The position numbers were made by a program, and so were the translations under genes. From NCBI GenBank assembly GCA_022885665.1, contig JAGQDJ010000608.1, forward strand, positions 310,001 through 374,000: a stretch of DNA of 64,000 nt, read 5' to 3'. Shown piece after piece: positions 1 through 14,300 of the stretch. Each line of letters begins with the position of its first letter. Position 1 is the first letter of the stretch. Source of the stretch: Triops longicaudatus (lineage: Eukaryota; Arthropoda; Branchiopoda; Notostraca; Triopsidae). The notes under the pieces were generated by a model. It ran no database searches and was not told the DNA's origin. It saw only the letters and a program-made list of their open reading frames with translations.

Positions 1-2390
1 ACTTGAGCTTAGGCTGAGTCAAGACAACAATGAATTTTGTTGGCGAACGCTCGAGAAGGAAGTGCATACAGTACTGTCGGTAAGAAAACATGCAAGTAAA
101 TCAATTTACTACAAAAATTCTGGAAGTTAATTATGCTCGAGGGAATCCTGAAAGGTTTGTGTAAAAAAAATAAGTATCACTTGGTGTAAATTTGGTGTAC
201 AAATAAAAACAAGATTTAAAAATAAAGCCATTTTCTTGTAAACGTGGGTGTTCGAGTTGTTAATATCTTTCCGTCAATGTCAACTGGGTGCTATCAAGGT
301 TCTCAATTTAGAATTCCTTGACATTTGTTGCTTCCAATCCGTCCTTAGCTTACTGGTCTAAACAGTCTTGACAGCTATGACGCTTGTCAAATGCCTGTCA
401 TGTGGACGCTCAGTATAATTGGTGCCGTGGTGGCCGTGTAATGGGTAGTTTTTGCATTGGGTTAGGGGGTAAAAGTACCCCCCTATTTCGCCCCACAAAC
501 AGGTCCTCAAGTTTGCGCATTCTTATTACGATTTTGTGTTTGTACGCTTACAAGCAAAATAACCTGCAGAGTGTCTATAAATTATCCTAGAAAGCTTCAT
601 TTTATCCGTTTTTCCTGTTTAAGGACTTCCTTCTCCATTTTCTCGGTTACGGATTCATCCCATCTGTGAACATCTTTATGTTTATTATGTCAACCATTCG
701 ACGCGTAACGTATGACTAGAAACCTTGTAAGTTTGGGTGCTGGGATAATCTTCTTCCGCTGTTGCCGTATCAAGTTACCAAGTGTCGCCTACTGGGGCGT
801 GCCAAAGGGCACCTCTATAATTCGTCAAAATTATTTCCTACTGAAATTTGTCAAGTTATTATTTGCTTCTCAGCCAAGTTATGAGATTATCAACGGAGGC
901 AGTCACGCTTGTCATGAATTAAAATTTCGAAGGAAGGCAACTTTTAACACTGACCTTTCTGAATGGGAGAAATTCCCTAAAATAGCATTCCAGAGCAAAA
1001 ACCTGTATCTACTTTTTGTTGCGTTGTGATCCACGTCCTTTTTATTTTGATTTTAGGTAAACCGGAAAACTCAAGCGGTTTAGGACAGTCTGCTTCAGGC
1101 CGGACTGGTAAGTTATGGTACCCCCTCAACTCCCACCTCTTTAGCATATACACACATGGCAATTCTTAAAAGGAAGGAGCGTTTTGCCACGTGCGCCATC
1201 CTACCCAATGACGATTTGAAGAACTCCAACAAGGAAGCGTCAAGCAGCCCGAGCCAAAGATTTGGGTGGTATTCAAGCATGGTATAGTCTATACGTTTAT
1301 ATAGGACGCAATTAACTGGCACATTAACGCAGCCAAGTTTTTGAAGAGATACAGGTTCCTTCATTTTTGCGTAGGCCTTTTTGTATGTGTCGATTGAATT
1401 AGCACGGCCTCGGAGCTACACGGGTGTCTATTTCCAGAAGTAGCTGGCATGATTATGGCATCATTAGCCAAGTTTTCAGTTTTGGGTGTCTGCTGGGCAT
1501 CCCAAGCTTGAAAACGGCGCAAAGGGACCGGGGCGTTGAAGAGGGTAATAACCGTACTAATAACGATGGGGAGCTTGAGCACGAAAAGACTCCCGGAGTC
1601 GAGCGCCACAGCGCTAAGGCATCGGGGAAAAAAAGAAAAAGGGGTTGCGCGCCCGCTCCTTGGGGGCGAAAGAAGCATCGTTCTGTTCTTTCCGCGGCAT
1701 CTGGAATCCAGCCCGCGTAGAGAGATTATATACTATGCGGCTCGCCGTCGTCGTCGCCGTCGTAGTGAAGAATGCCGTGCTACGGTATACCCGCACCGTC
1801 CCATGCCAGCCAAGGTTGTTCGAATCCATCTGAAAAGCCTGAAGGTTTTTCCCGAAGGCGCCAAAGCGTCGTTCGGAAATACCTCATTGGCGAAGGGGCG
1901 TGTCCCACCGTCTCTGTATATATCCCTCTCCACCTCGCGACGCCACTTCACACCCAACACTTGCCCTCTCACTCTCTGTTCCATTTTTCGTTAGTTTTTT
2001 TTTTTTCTTTCTTCTCCCCGTAGTAAAGGTTGGCTCGATGCTGTCTTTGTCCAACAGTATAGCATGTGCGTAAATCCTGGAGCTGCCTTCTCTTTTAAGG
2101 AGCTCGCGTCGCGTGTGGCCCTATTTTCGACAGAACGGGTCAATCTAAAAGCTTGAACGACGCCCGTTTGGGTAGGAAGATGCGTTGGCTTTTCTTTTTC
2201 TTCGGCTTTTCGGCTAGGAGTGGAGATCAAGCAGGAAGAAAAGAGTTATAGACGCTACCCCAATGCACACAAAAAAATCTAAGTTATTGACATGGACATA
2301 TTTTCAAAGTTCAGCTTTTACGTCGTTCACGGCAGGGCGCCTCATATTTTTAGCCCATATGGGGCGCCCCTCTTTTCGCATTCTCGCGAG

Positions 2391-2400
2391 TATATAAAAT
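2391..2400 (+). promoter_or_regulatory. TATA-box-like site
   Basis: A canonical TATATAAAA element directly follows a short GC-rich segment (CTCGCGAG). No coding exon is recognised downstream, so this is only a candidate core promoter, perhaps for a noncoding or 5' UTR exon. Similar but less convincing sites lie near 1,917 and 7,818. Confidence 0.25.
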
Positions 2401-2916
2401 GCTCTCAAGACCTCCTGGTGCTAGTTTCAACCTTTTAAAAAGCCCCTCCGTCCCAAGAATTTCCCAGAGCATACGCAATTATAGCATATAGGAGGTGTAA
2501 GACCCCAAAACGGAAAAAGGGTTGTGTGGTGTTCGTGCCTGCACCAGGCGTCGAGACGGGCGCTCATCAACTAACTTGGAAAACACTTTTCCTCTGGAGG
2601 CGGAGTCTACTTCCGTTCCGTAGATGGCTTCTGCGTTCTACACCTTGGACACACATGTACGAACACAATAACTGTACGCACATGGTATGCCGTACGCCTA
2701 CGGAACTAGACAGCGAACGCATAGTTTGAATATACGCACGAGAGTCAGAGGGGTGGATAGTTAACCTAGTGAAATCACCCAGGCTAAGAAAAGATTCGCC
2801 CACTCCTTTACAGGTCTATAACTGTTGTGCCATACCTTGCCGAAGCTTGCTTATTTGGTCTTCAGTGTGGTTACAGGGGCGGTTTCGAGGAATGTCAAGA
2901 ACAAAACGAGTCCATA

Positions 2917-2944
2917 CCCCCCCAAAAAAAAAAAAAAAAAAAAA
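2917..2944. repeat. C7-A21 homopolymer tract
   Basis: Seven C residues are followed by 21 A residues. It is a simple low-complexity tract. A long A run could be the tail of an old retroposed copy, but no element body is recognisable beside it. Confidence 0.8.
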
Positions 2945-5900
2945 GCAAGCAACAGAAACAGTCGACGAGTTTGAGTTCTGTTATGTAAAAAGAAAGAAAA
3001 AAATGTCTGACGTGCGTCTAGGGCATTAACTGATCCCTCCTTTTTTGTAGTCTGTAGTTCTTGGACAAAATATCGCTGGCTGTACCCGGAGAAATTTATA
3101 GTTTTTCTCGACGGGGGGTGGACGCCACAAGTCATAGCGTGAACGCGGCCTGTTAACAACTGATTGGTCGCTCAGTAGCGCTGCAAGACAAAAGCGTTGA
3201 GGTTCAAGCCAAGGATCATCTCAACAAAACAAGCGATGCGATTCTAATCTCGGCGTTAAGTATTGCGTATGATGAGCGGCGATAGCAATGAAGCAGTCGA
3301 GTAAGGGAATGAGTCAAGAGCACTGTATAGGGAATCAAGTTGAGCAATAATAAATTAAATTGACAAGGAGGGGGTGAAAGAGATTTGCCACTGGGCCAGG
3401 AGGGGTTCAAGTCGCCCATACGCGTGCGACCGAATTGACGCTGAGAGAAGCTGCATCAACAGCAGCATAGCGAGTGAGAAATTGTTGACTATATGGTCTA
3501 AAAAAGGTTTTTCTCTCTTCGAGACCCTTCTTTTTTCCCCCTTTTCCCCTCCCATCAGCCTGCGATGGGACAGCGTAGGAGAAATGACCGCCGTGGGAAG
3601 GTTAGAGGGAGGGGGTAAGTCCGAGGGCGTCGTCGATCGATGCCTGATCCTGTTGTTCCGATACAAAGGGAGCGCCTGAATCCACAACAGGAACCCCCAC
3701 GTGTCTACATTAGTGGGACTATGCAGTAGGGAGTCGAGCCCAGAGCGCCACACAGCTTCCTCAGATGCTATTAGACGAAAATCCTGGTTAAATCCGGACT
3801 ATACTCATTTGCTGCGTTGTATTATAGGGTTACTGATTGTCCGTTTTCTTCTACCCCATGGCCTGTTGCAATGGATGAGAAACGTGAAATAGCCATTCGA
3901 GGTTGACACTCACCAGCCACAGCTCTCAGCCCCACGATCCGGAGTACGGTGAGGCCACACAATTCATTGTTGCGCAATGCTTCGCTGGCTTTGACGGTTT
4001 GCCTTGGCTGATCTCTTGGAATGTGTTGCTTGTGGTGAAGAAAGCCAGCCTTAAGTAGGTATTATTTATATGATAAAGGGGTATTCTTCTTTTCGTTTTG
4101 ACGGAAAAGAAAGGAAAAGGAGGAAGAAAAAGAAAGGGTTTGAGAAAATCCAGGTTTTTGCCCTCGTCAGAAGCATTGGACTCTTTTTGGACTGCCGGAC
4201 AGGCCTTATAACCGTGGCCATGTTAAGGACATAAAAGAAGGTGACCATGGCCAAGAAGGCATTGGGTAGAAGAAAAAAGTACAAGGGGACGTATTCTCTT
4301 TTTCTCTCTCAATCTCCTATTCTTGGGTGTATAAAGTGTATAACTGCATCGTCTTGTGAGTTGCTTTTTTTTCTAGCTCCTGCCTTCTTTGTTTTCTGTT
4401 GCCAGGAACACGTTGATTCTTTTTGTTCTTCCAACCACCACGGAAAACCGAGCATAGTGCAGTACCGAAAAGTCCGGGCGCTTGTTTCGATTACGTTGTC
4501 TGATTGACGCCGGAGTTGGAGGAGGAGAGGGGGAAGGGAAAAAATTGCTGCTTAGATCTCAAGAGCTGCAAGTTCCAACACCTAACCTCTGCAGAAGCTG
4601 AAAAACAGACGCCTCTCTCTCGGTTGACGTTGAGAAAGTAGATGTTATTGCAGTCGACTGGCCGGGATTTCTTTTCCTTCCCCCCTCAGATGAGCACATC
4701 CGTACAAGTAGAATACCAAAGCCAACATATAGGTATAGTTACTTAGGCTCCCGTTTGCTGCCACAGCATACCATGCCAGACTCTCTGACAAAATACCACA
4801 AGGGGCAAAAAATAGGTTCCATAACATCCTATTTTGTTAAAACACGATGCCACGTCTAAAGTTATTTCAGAGCATAGGGACCAAGTTCCTTATAGTGTTG
4901 ATTTCCGACTTTCGTAAGAATTTTCTTTTTTTATTACCCTTTCGAGAATGGTTCAAGTTATTTTTCCTGGTATTTTCTCTTTTACTTTTCCAGTGGCGTT
5001 CTCACCACAATGGATTTTCAATCCTTGGTTAAATCACGACTCGTTCGTGGCTCTATCGTCTGGCGACTGTCACCTTGGATGTGAAAACTTCATCAATGTG
5101 ACACCGAATCGTCGGTTGTTGATTAGGCGTTGAAAGACCTTCGGAAAACTTCAAGTTTTGGGGGATTTATTGACCTGACCGTGCCAAGTGCTTCTCGGTT
5201 TCGTAAGCACGTCTTCGACAAGAAATGGGCTTTCCAATCTAAGACAAAGTAAAAAAACAACTGCGCGCAAGAGGGAAATGAGTATAAACTACAAAAAGAA
5301 GACGTGCAGACCTTATTGTTGTCGTGATACTACGTTTCTAGTTGTATAGTACTTCACCATACCGCACTGGAAAGACAAGCTATTAGGCGTTGTTAGTGAG
5401 AGGGAGCATTGGATTGGGAGAGGATTGAAGGATGGTTAGGTTAAGTAGGTTAGTGTGTACCCAAACCACATTGTTGTTACGCCACTTTTATAAGAAGTAC
5501 GAGCATTCTGTACGGTCCAAAACATTACGTTGCCAACTACAGAACCTCTCCGTCTCTTAATTAATTCTCAAGTTTGTCTATACCTGGTGCCTTATGCGTT
5601 TCGGAATTCACCAACACGAAAGTGTACTTTCACTTCTCGGTAAAGCCTTAATGACGTCATTTAGATCTAAGATCAACATTAAGCAGTGGCCCCAATAAGG
5701 AAAACCTGATAATTCCAGTTAAGAACTGCCTATAAAAAATAGTATAAATAGTCGTATATTATTTTTGTGGGGCGTTATGTGCTATTGTGTCATTGGTTTT
5801 TCTTTTCTTGTTAGTAACTTCTCTTTTTAGAGTGAGAACTAGGTGGATTGGCAACGTACTCGACCCTACGTGCTTTTCTGTTACTACACAGTACCTACGG

Positions 5901-8309
5901 TGCGAGTACTGGACTACAGTACTGTGCCTGTATTGTCCCATTCTATGCACCGACCCCTTTTCCAATAAGTGTCTCTAAGTTGGGAGCTTTTGTTGACGCG
6001 ACCTTCGGATTAAGGGTATAAGAGGGTCAACTTTACACTAGTTGTTCGTCTGCTCACTCCAGGCAGCTTTGGTCAGCGTTAAGGATCTGGGTCTTCACAC
6101 TTTTAAAGCCCATATACGATTTTCAGACTTCGACTGCCTGCCCAGTTCCCAAGCCTGTTACTTTTCCCCAGTTAATGGTGAAGGAACCTTATCCCCGCCC
6201 TCCTGGTAGGAATCTGTCGGTCGCTGATGCTTGTTGCGGCTCTGAGAACATAACAAGCTTGTTTTCATTCAACGGCATTCCACGGCCCATAAACATGATG
6301 GGATTAAGTAACCTAGCCTTCGCCAGTCAAAGGAAGCTATAGTAGTAGGGACGGATGGGAACGAGTTCCCTTCCTGTCGGAGGGCCAAGTACGAAGGCCT
6401 CTTCTATTTAGTTGCATGTCCGGACTGAACCGGAGCCCCGTGAATCTCAAAACATGCTACTTCCCAAGTTTTATTTTTCTGCTAAACCTTGAACACACTC
6501 CTTGAATTGTTAGACTGAAAAACGTAAGATGGAAGAAAAAAACTTGCTGGCATCAAGTCCTGTTAATTAGTCTGGAAGAAGGGTCAGGAGACAAGGTCGA
6601 CATGCCGGGTTGCCTCGTTTCAACACAGACACATGTTTTGAAGGGAGTAAATGGACCCAAATTTATTAAAAAGACTGCAATTATTGTTTGAGTGTGGGGG
6701 CTGCAACGAGCCTTGCCAACTAGTTGACTCGATGGCTCGCGCGCTATGATTTACAGCATTTGGCGGGGACATGATGTTCGGCGTGCAGCAAAAGAGTGCT
6801 GCTGCGGGTATGAGCTACCGAGTCAGTAGCTACTGTCGAACTTCCCAAACCCGCGACGAGACTTATAGCGTTAAGGTAATTAATGACACATCCTGTCCTT
6901 CGCTCGGGCTGCCTTCCTATTCAATAGTTTAGTTAAGAATGTTAACAGCTAAAGTGGGCGGTTTGGGTTGTGGTCGGTTAAGAACGCACGAAGGGAAGCT
7001 AAAACCGAAAACCCCCCTTTTTCCTTGTCTTTTTCAATACCTCCCCTTCACCGATCCCCAGCTACGCTTGCCCCGCACAACTTAGCTTAAAAGACTGAAT
7101 GAGTGTGGGGGAAAAGAAGAAAAATTTAAAGCCCTAAGAATTGAGGGCATGCATGACGGCAGACATGATGACTTTTCTGTTACTAACACCCCTAGATCTT
7201 GTTAGTCGAAGCTCTTTACCAGACTGTTTTTGTTTATTAATCACATATATTTATTAGCCTCATCACTACAGCATCCCAGTTTCTGCCTTCCGCACGAAAA
7301 AAAGCCTCTACATCGCTCTACATCGAACAGCACGTACTGCGGTGTGCTTTTTGGTTGCTGGGCGAAATCGGATTTATTGTGCATTTATTGGTGTGCAGAA
7401 AATTCAGATTTGGAAAATAGAAGTGTGCGAATTGCTTTTGCTGTAGTCTAACTTTTCTTTTGTGGCGCCATGAGGTGCTCTTATTGTCACTAGTGAACAG
7501 AGATTCATACAAGTAGCGCAATGGCAAATCATTCGCTAAGGGGAAAAATGTGCCGTAGTGGTTTCAAATTCGGGAGTTTCTTCAGTATAATTTGAGCTGA
7601 TAAAGTCAGAGTTTCTACAGTAATAGCTATTTTGCAAACCGATTTAGGATTATCCAGGCAAAGTTCAAATTCAAGTGACTTTCTTTTATTTAGATTTCGG
7701 TCCCGTAAATACCGAATGGCTAGGGTGCTATTGTGTTTTTAAAGGTAGAACACTTGTGTAAAATGACAGCTTGCATAAAGTACTGATGCACTCGTCGTAT
7801 AGTCGACTTTCGTTGTTATATAAGCTCCGCGGATATAGAACGGTATCGCTCCTTAGTTCCGATAGTTCGCTGAACCGCGCATTAACATTTAAAGTTGCGA
7901 ATATTCAAGCTTGAGCACTCGCTAAGTCACGCACCAGCTCCCATGATGCGAACTTTTATTGGTACGCAAGTAATATGCATTGATAAAGGCGCTTTCTGTT
8001 ATTTCCTTTTTTCTCGTTTATGTGCAGCAGCATTGTAGGTATCTTACACATAAGACAGTTTCGGGAGTGATCATTGACGCTAACAAAGCAAGGAGGTGGG
8101 GGGAGCGGGGTGGCGAGGGGAAGAAGTCATTAGTAAAGGATTGGGTCTTGTGAGAGCAAGACGTCCTTTGACTCGGAAGGAGGAAAAAAACAGCCGAGTT
8201 GGAAATATTATGCTCCGAGTTGGCAGTGGCGATAGGAGAGGTGGAAAGAGAGGGAATATAGTACGGTACTCTACAGTATAGTACTGTACACGTTTCTACG
8301 TGGACAACA

Positions 8310-8326
8310 AACACACACACACACAC
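8310..8326. repeat. (AC)n dinucleotide microsatellite
   Basis: About eight AC units follow a cluster of GTAC-type palindromes. It is a short simple repeat with no gene context. Confidence 0.7.
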
Positions 8327-11300
8327 TAAGGAAAAGAGAAAATCGAAATATATGAAGTAAAGGGGCCCAGCTACACAATATGAGAAAAGACTCCCCATGC
8401 TTCGCTGCCATGCCGTAGTAACACTTCGGTCGAGAACAGACGAGAGCAGAGAGAGAAAGAGAGAGCATGGGAAATGAGGGTCGACGTCGTCAATCCTGTC
8501 GACCACCTCTTCTTACTTCCCCGCCACCCTCCTCCCTCTATACATATAGATTCTTTTTCCTCTTTGGCCCTTCCCTTCTAACTTAGCTTGCCATTCCCTG
8601 AGTCTGAAAACCTGGTCTAAATATGCGTGGGGTATAGATATTCAGAGCGTAGGGTGATTTAGGCTTTTGCTTTTTGCTGGCTTGGATATATACGACGTAG
8701 ATCGTTTCTCTCACTCGCTTCTGACCGTCCTGGCTGGCTCACGGCCCTTGGCTCCCGCAAGTCCGGGGCTTTTCGTCGTCGTCCAAAGAGCAACCCTCCT
8801 CACTCCGCTCGTCTTTCTCTCCTCTCTCTCCTTCGTGCGTCTAAGCGCCTCATATCCATCCTTCTAGACGTCCCCATCTCGATCAGCCATGGCCATCAAC
8901 ATATCCCTTTGCTGCGCTCTGTTATTTAGCGAGCCAAGACCTTTTGTGTAGGAGAGTAAGGTTTATTAACTATTACTGTTCTCGCGTTCAGGGAAAGAGA
9001 AAACAGACGGGGGCCTGAAAGAGTAATGTTTGTCATAAGCAACATGAGCATTCCTGTTTGCTCGTTTATTTTTGCCCCCAAACCACACACAATTATATGT
9101 ATAGCCCTCAAAAAGCCGTCAGGCAGCCAAAATAGCACCCGACAGATATTTACATTTTGATGTTTCTTTTTTCCTTCTTTTTCTCTGTCTGTTTCTTAGT
9201 CAAATGGCGCTGTTGCTTTACAATCGAATCTTTAGTAGTTTGTCTACTGGCGACACTCGAGCGACTTCGTGTGGTGTTAAGCAAAAAGAAGAGATAAATA
9301 GGGTCATCTTCGATCGGTAAAAACTTCGTTACGCGGAGGGAACACATCGTTGCAAGCTGTGACACTCCCTGCCTGGATTCTCATGTGTTATATCTTTGTT
9401 TCCAGGTTTTGGCATACCAGGAGATTGGAGAGACAAAGATACAGCGCCGGCGCCCTTGTGCAGCTTGCTTTCGGACTGGCTAAGTTGTCCTGGTCTTTTT
9501 TTCGCTCTGGACGCACGTCCGGTTTTTTTCCCTCCCTTATAATTCACCACCCATCACAAGCAGTTCGGTACCCAACGCCCTTATGGGAACCTCAAGGTCT
9601 CTCTTTAAGAGGAGACTAGCCGTAGTTTGATGTTTTCGGATGGCAAAAACCTGAAGGCTACGGCAGCAGCACCAGCAACCAGCAGCGCATAGTGCACCGT
9701 ACTGTACTGTGCTATGCCATGCCGGGGAAGTCGAACGGGGCCGGGGAGCGTGCCATCACAGTATCTCGCACAGTCGCTTCGTCGAAGACAACCACATCGC
9801 TGTTTCCTGGGGAAGAGGGTTATTGGGAAAGACAGAAAAAAGGACCAAATCGAGCCAACAAGAGGACGTAAGATGGGTTATGCGTGGTTAGCGATAAGAC
9901 TGTCACTGAAGAATAATCAAGAGAACAGTAGATTCACGGGCAAGAGAACAAAAGAGTTATGTAAGAAGCAAAAGATTGACAAGGGGCAATGGTGCTGTGT
10001 TGAGGGTGGGAAAACGAAAACGAAGAAGGGGGGATATCGAAAAAGGAATCAGATGAATTGAAAGTGGAGACGCGCATACGAAAGCTACAGAATTTTCCGA
10101 TGCACTGTGTAAGAAAAACTGAAAAAAGGAACCCATAAAGCAAGAGTGCTAGTATAGCAGGGGTAATGCTACGCTTTTACGCAACATGCAAGAGGGGGGG
10201 ACCCCTCTTCCTTCTTTGTCAACGCTTGGTTAGCAAGTCTCTTTGCCGCAACAGGAGGCTTTCTCATAGAAAATGGGCGCTTAGAGGGATGAAGACTAGG
10301 ACTAAGGTGAATTCAATTGTTGTTCTGTAGCGAGACAACATCTAGACATTTTTTGGCTCAGTGGTATTCGACCATTGGTTGTTACTCAGATTGAAGGGTA
10401 TGATGGGAGAAGACGGGGTCAAAGAGTATTCCGAGTTATGTCGTTTTTAACTGTTGGCTCGACGATGGTATTCTTTATCCATCAAAAGACTTGTTCGTCT
10501 TTCTTGTTGACTTGTTAAGCGAACGGAGTGTGTATACAATGGACCCGAGAATATGGGGCGTTTGGCCAATGGTTAAGAAGTAGCAAAACACAAGTCGCCG
10601 AGCTCTCTCTTCCACGTTTTCTGGAGGAAACAGGCAAAATATGATGTGAAATATAACGAATAAGCAAAAGGAAGAATGTTGGGAGTACAACAACTGCCCC
10701 GGCTCGGCCGATGCCCCGAATCAAGAATTCACCCAGTATATACCTTCACTTAAAAGTTTGGTTTGGTTTGAGCGTCAAGCTGTTGCTGGACCGCGACGTG
10801 GCAACGGGAACATTGTACTGTACACAGCACTGGGAATAAAGCGTTTTTCCTGGGGCTTTTCAGCCACCATTTGTCCTCAGCTCACTCTTTTGCCTCTTTA
10901 TCATTTCGCTTATGGCACTTAAAAAATTTGGGTTGATAATTATGCCGCTCAACTTTCGGATAGTTTAGTGTCAATAAAACGGCCCAAACCAGGCTTTTCT
11001 TTGCTGGAGAAAAGAATGTGCACTCGTTTCCTTTCTTAGACAGGGCTATGGACATTGTAATAAGCTCAGCGTAAAGCTCATTTACTACCGAAGCTCAAAC
11101 CTTAACTGCGCTTAAGACCTTCTAAACAATTCTAGGCACTCTTGATGAGCTGCGTTGCGTAGTTCGGAAGTCAAAACTCTATAAAATCATAGCGAATATC
11201 GAGCATTTAAGTTCTTCTTTAGGGTTGTCAATGCCCTCACTCTTTTTCTTTCGCTTTTCGTTACTTTTCCTAAGCTTAATACCGCAGGCCTGAAGAGGAC

Positions 11301-14300
11301 ACCAACTCTTCCATTTTGATGTGAACTACCTCCACCTTTATTGCTCGTGCTTTTCTTGGTATCGGGAACTCATGTGTCTCATCTTTGATTCCGTGGCAAG
11401 GCGATGCGTCGTTGACGTCGTCGCTCTTCTCCGCATTGCAACCTTCTCTTCGCTTTTAGCTCCGCTTCGCCTTTTCCCGTTCTTCGTTCTCATTCCCAGC
11501 CCCACACATAACCTCTTCTTCCCTAGAGTTCGGGTTGGGGTAACCGTTTAGCCCGCATTACGTGCTTTAGTGGCATGGCGTGGCCGCTTCACTGAAACGC
11601 CGTGCGCCGGCAACTCGACCTTCCCAGCTTGGTTTGGATCTGGGTTTCGGGCTGTGTTGGACGGGTGGCTTTTAACTCGCTTCGTTTCTCTATTCCCAAG
11701 GCAGATGGGGCAAAATAGACACGGACTACCACCGCTCGGGTGCGCTGTTGGTCTTGAAGTATTGTATTGAGGGGAATAATATGGGCTGTAAGGGTGGAGG
11801 AGGAAGGCATGGGCAATGGGGGAGGGCTAAAGGAGGCTAAAGGGTCTCGCTTCTCGGATCAGTCCGCGTTTGCGAGTTCAACGCCGGTAAACTGCTATCT
11901 GGCCGCCCAGAATGCCTGTAGCCAAGGGCAAAGAAGCATGGCCTAGCGCTTAGCGGAAAGCTCGGTATACTCCGTGCGTGGCGATACCGTAGTACACTGT
12001 ATCCGTATACCCGTGCCTTGGCCTTGCCTGTGTCCAGGGCAGGGGGAATCCACTTGGAACATACCCCACTAGTCTTCACCTCCACAACAGAAGACATGCA
12101 CTAGTCTCCTTGTTCAGCGATCAGTGCACGCTGAACTGTCGACAGTGGAGGTAGTGCTCGACGTCCGTAGGATATACGTGCCGTTTTTCTAGATGTCACC
12201 TGGAAAAAAGAGCGACTAATTTTATCTACAACCCATTAGGTATTGTGTGACCGTTATAAGCCCATGAAAGGATTATAAGTGAGTGGCTTTTTACAAACAA
12301 GTAAAGCATTTGAGCGTTTCTCGTGACAGAAAGAAATCTCGAATCTCCTCCCCCGAAATTTTGGAAAGTACAGTACCTACGGTACAGTTTCACGTGTTGT
12401 GTTTGCTCTCTACTTCGTGTTAAGCACGGGAATTTGCTTTTCTTTTGTCATTGCGCAAAACAAAGAGTTGTTGCTTTCCCTACTTCTAACAAATGGATTA
12501 CACAGTGTAAAGAAAACCAAAGCTATTTTGGGTTATGAGATGTGTGGCAGTTTATCGTATCTCTAATGACGATAATTAGTGAAGAATTTGCCAAACAAAC
12601 ACCATAATTTGTGTTTGGTCCATATTTGTTTTTCACGGCAGTACTTTTCAGCAGTACTCTTTTCTCAACAAGTGGATTAATGCGATGTGCTACTTTTGGA
12701 TAATTTTGACATCTTGACCAGTTTTGTCCCTACAGACATCATGTACGGATCAAGGTGAGATATTCCAAACCTATTTGTTCATTGTTTCCCAGAATTAACG
12801 CGAAGTATTGTATTTCGAAGTTCCCAAACCACTGTTAGCTTATTAGCATTGATTACAAAAGAAAAAGCTTCGCACTCGTTAATCGATTAGAAGTTTGGTC
12901 TGAAGATACGCGGTGAAAGTTACCGACCATCACCGTTTTTGTTTAATAAGTAGTCTAGCCAGGTTACCGTAGTAGGCGTGTCATGAATGAACGAGTCCCG
13001 AGGAGTTGCTCTTAATCAAGACGACTTACATGAAAGGATGTTTTTAATAACCCAGAGAGCGCCCAGTGTCAACCCGTTGACATGTCCTTCCCGCACATCA
13101 GGGTTAACGGGGAGAAAAACAACCCGATAATGCATCCTCCTGATCAGATTGACCTCAAATCAGCTGCGAATCTTCCGTTACCATGACAACCCTCTAGGAT
13201 CTGATTTATCAACTTCTCCTTACAGTGCTTTATTGCTCCTTTCACACACCCGTGACAATCATAAAAAGGGACACCACATTTCTTTATGTGAATATGCCCT
13301 TAAAGGAAATCCTCCCAATCCGGCAACCATTTCCCTTTTAATCCTTAGCAGTTGTAAATGGCCAGCCAATCGCGATTTCGAATTGTAAACCCTCCCACGT
13401 GTTGACTGACCTTGTATTCTTCCGCGATCTCAATCGGCTACCTTTAACTTTGCAAGCTGTATGAGCATGACGATGGATACAATAAACATATAATACATAG
13501 ATATTCCATATAAATTTAAATAATGAAACTAAAATGAAATTCAGTAGGCAAGATTACCCAAGTAGTATTGCTGAGTTTTGCATACAGTTATAGCGCTGGA
13601 TCCAGTTGAGATCGAGTTCATTACGAGTGCAGCTCATTGGAAATGATCATTGAGAAGTAATGCGTGAAAAGAATTGTGGCGTGCTGAATTGGCCCGGGTT
13701 GGATAGAATAGTAGCTTCCTTATACAGTTTGGTCCGATCTGTGATCGAACTGTAAAGCTCCGTTTAGGTTTCCCATAAGTTCCCCTTCATTGTCACGGTT
13801 GTCTGCCCCCGCAGGGCATCCATATTGGAATCCACAACAACATAACAGCCCTTAGCTAAGCTAACCATAGCGACCCAGGCCTCCCTTTTTCCTCATTTCA
13901 TTCATTCACTTTCTCATACCATCCGTTGGTTATGTGAAGAAAGAAAAAACGCCCCGTTCTCCCATTCACCCTGGATAAGAAAAAGGGCCTAAAGTTTTGG
14001 ACAAGAAAGCTTCATCCTGTCGTTTGAAAACTGCAGGTGCGAAAATCATGACTGGTAATAAACGTTTGTCTGTTAACAACTTACGAGTGCGCGGAATGTC
14101 TCAGTGACAACAACGCGGACTGTCGCCGCATTCCTTTGTGGATTGCTGTAACGCAGTAAAGCCATCTTTAGCTAAGTGGCTTAGGTATTCAAGTTCAAGC
14201 AGCCAACTAGCTGTAGTGATTACAACACAAGGTTAGGACTTTTTTTTGGAAAACAATGTAAACTAATATTGGATCTTCGTCTGAGTTGTGATGAAAGGCT

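Noticed and set aside
1536..1994. 152-codon plus-strand frame, Arg/Ser-rich
   Set aside because: Overlaps several other open frames on both strands in a GC-rich patch with trinucleotide (CGT) runs. The content reflects composition.
3398..3425. GGGGTTCAAGTCGCCC resembling a tRNA T-arm
   Set aside because: No D-arm or anticodon arm at the right distance and no acceptor stem.
8018..8506. 162-codon minus-strand open frame
   Set aside because: Built mostly from pyrimidine-rich low-complexity sequence and an (AC)n repeat, which removes stop codons. No recognisable motif.
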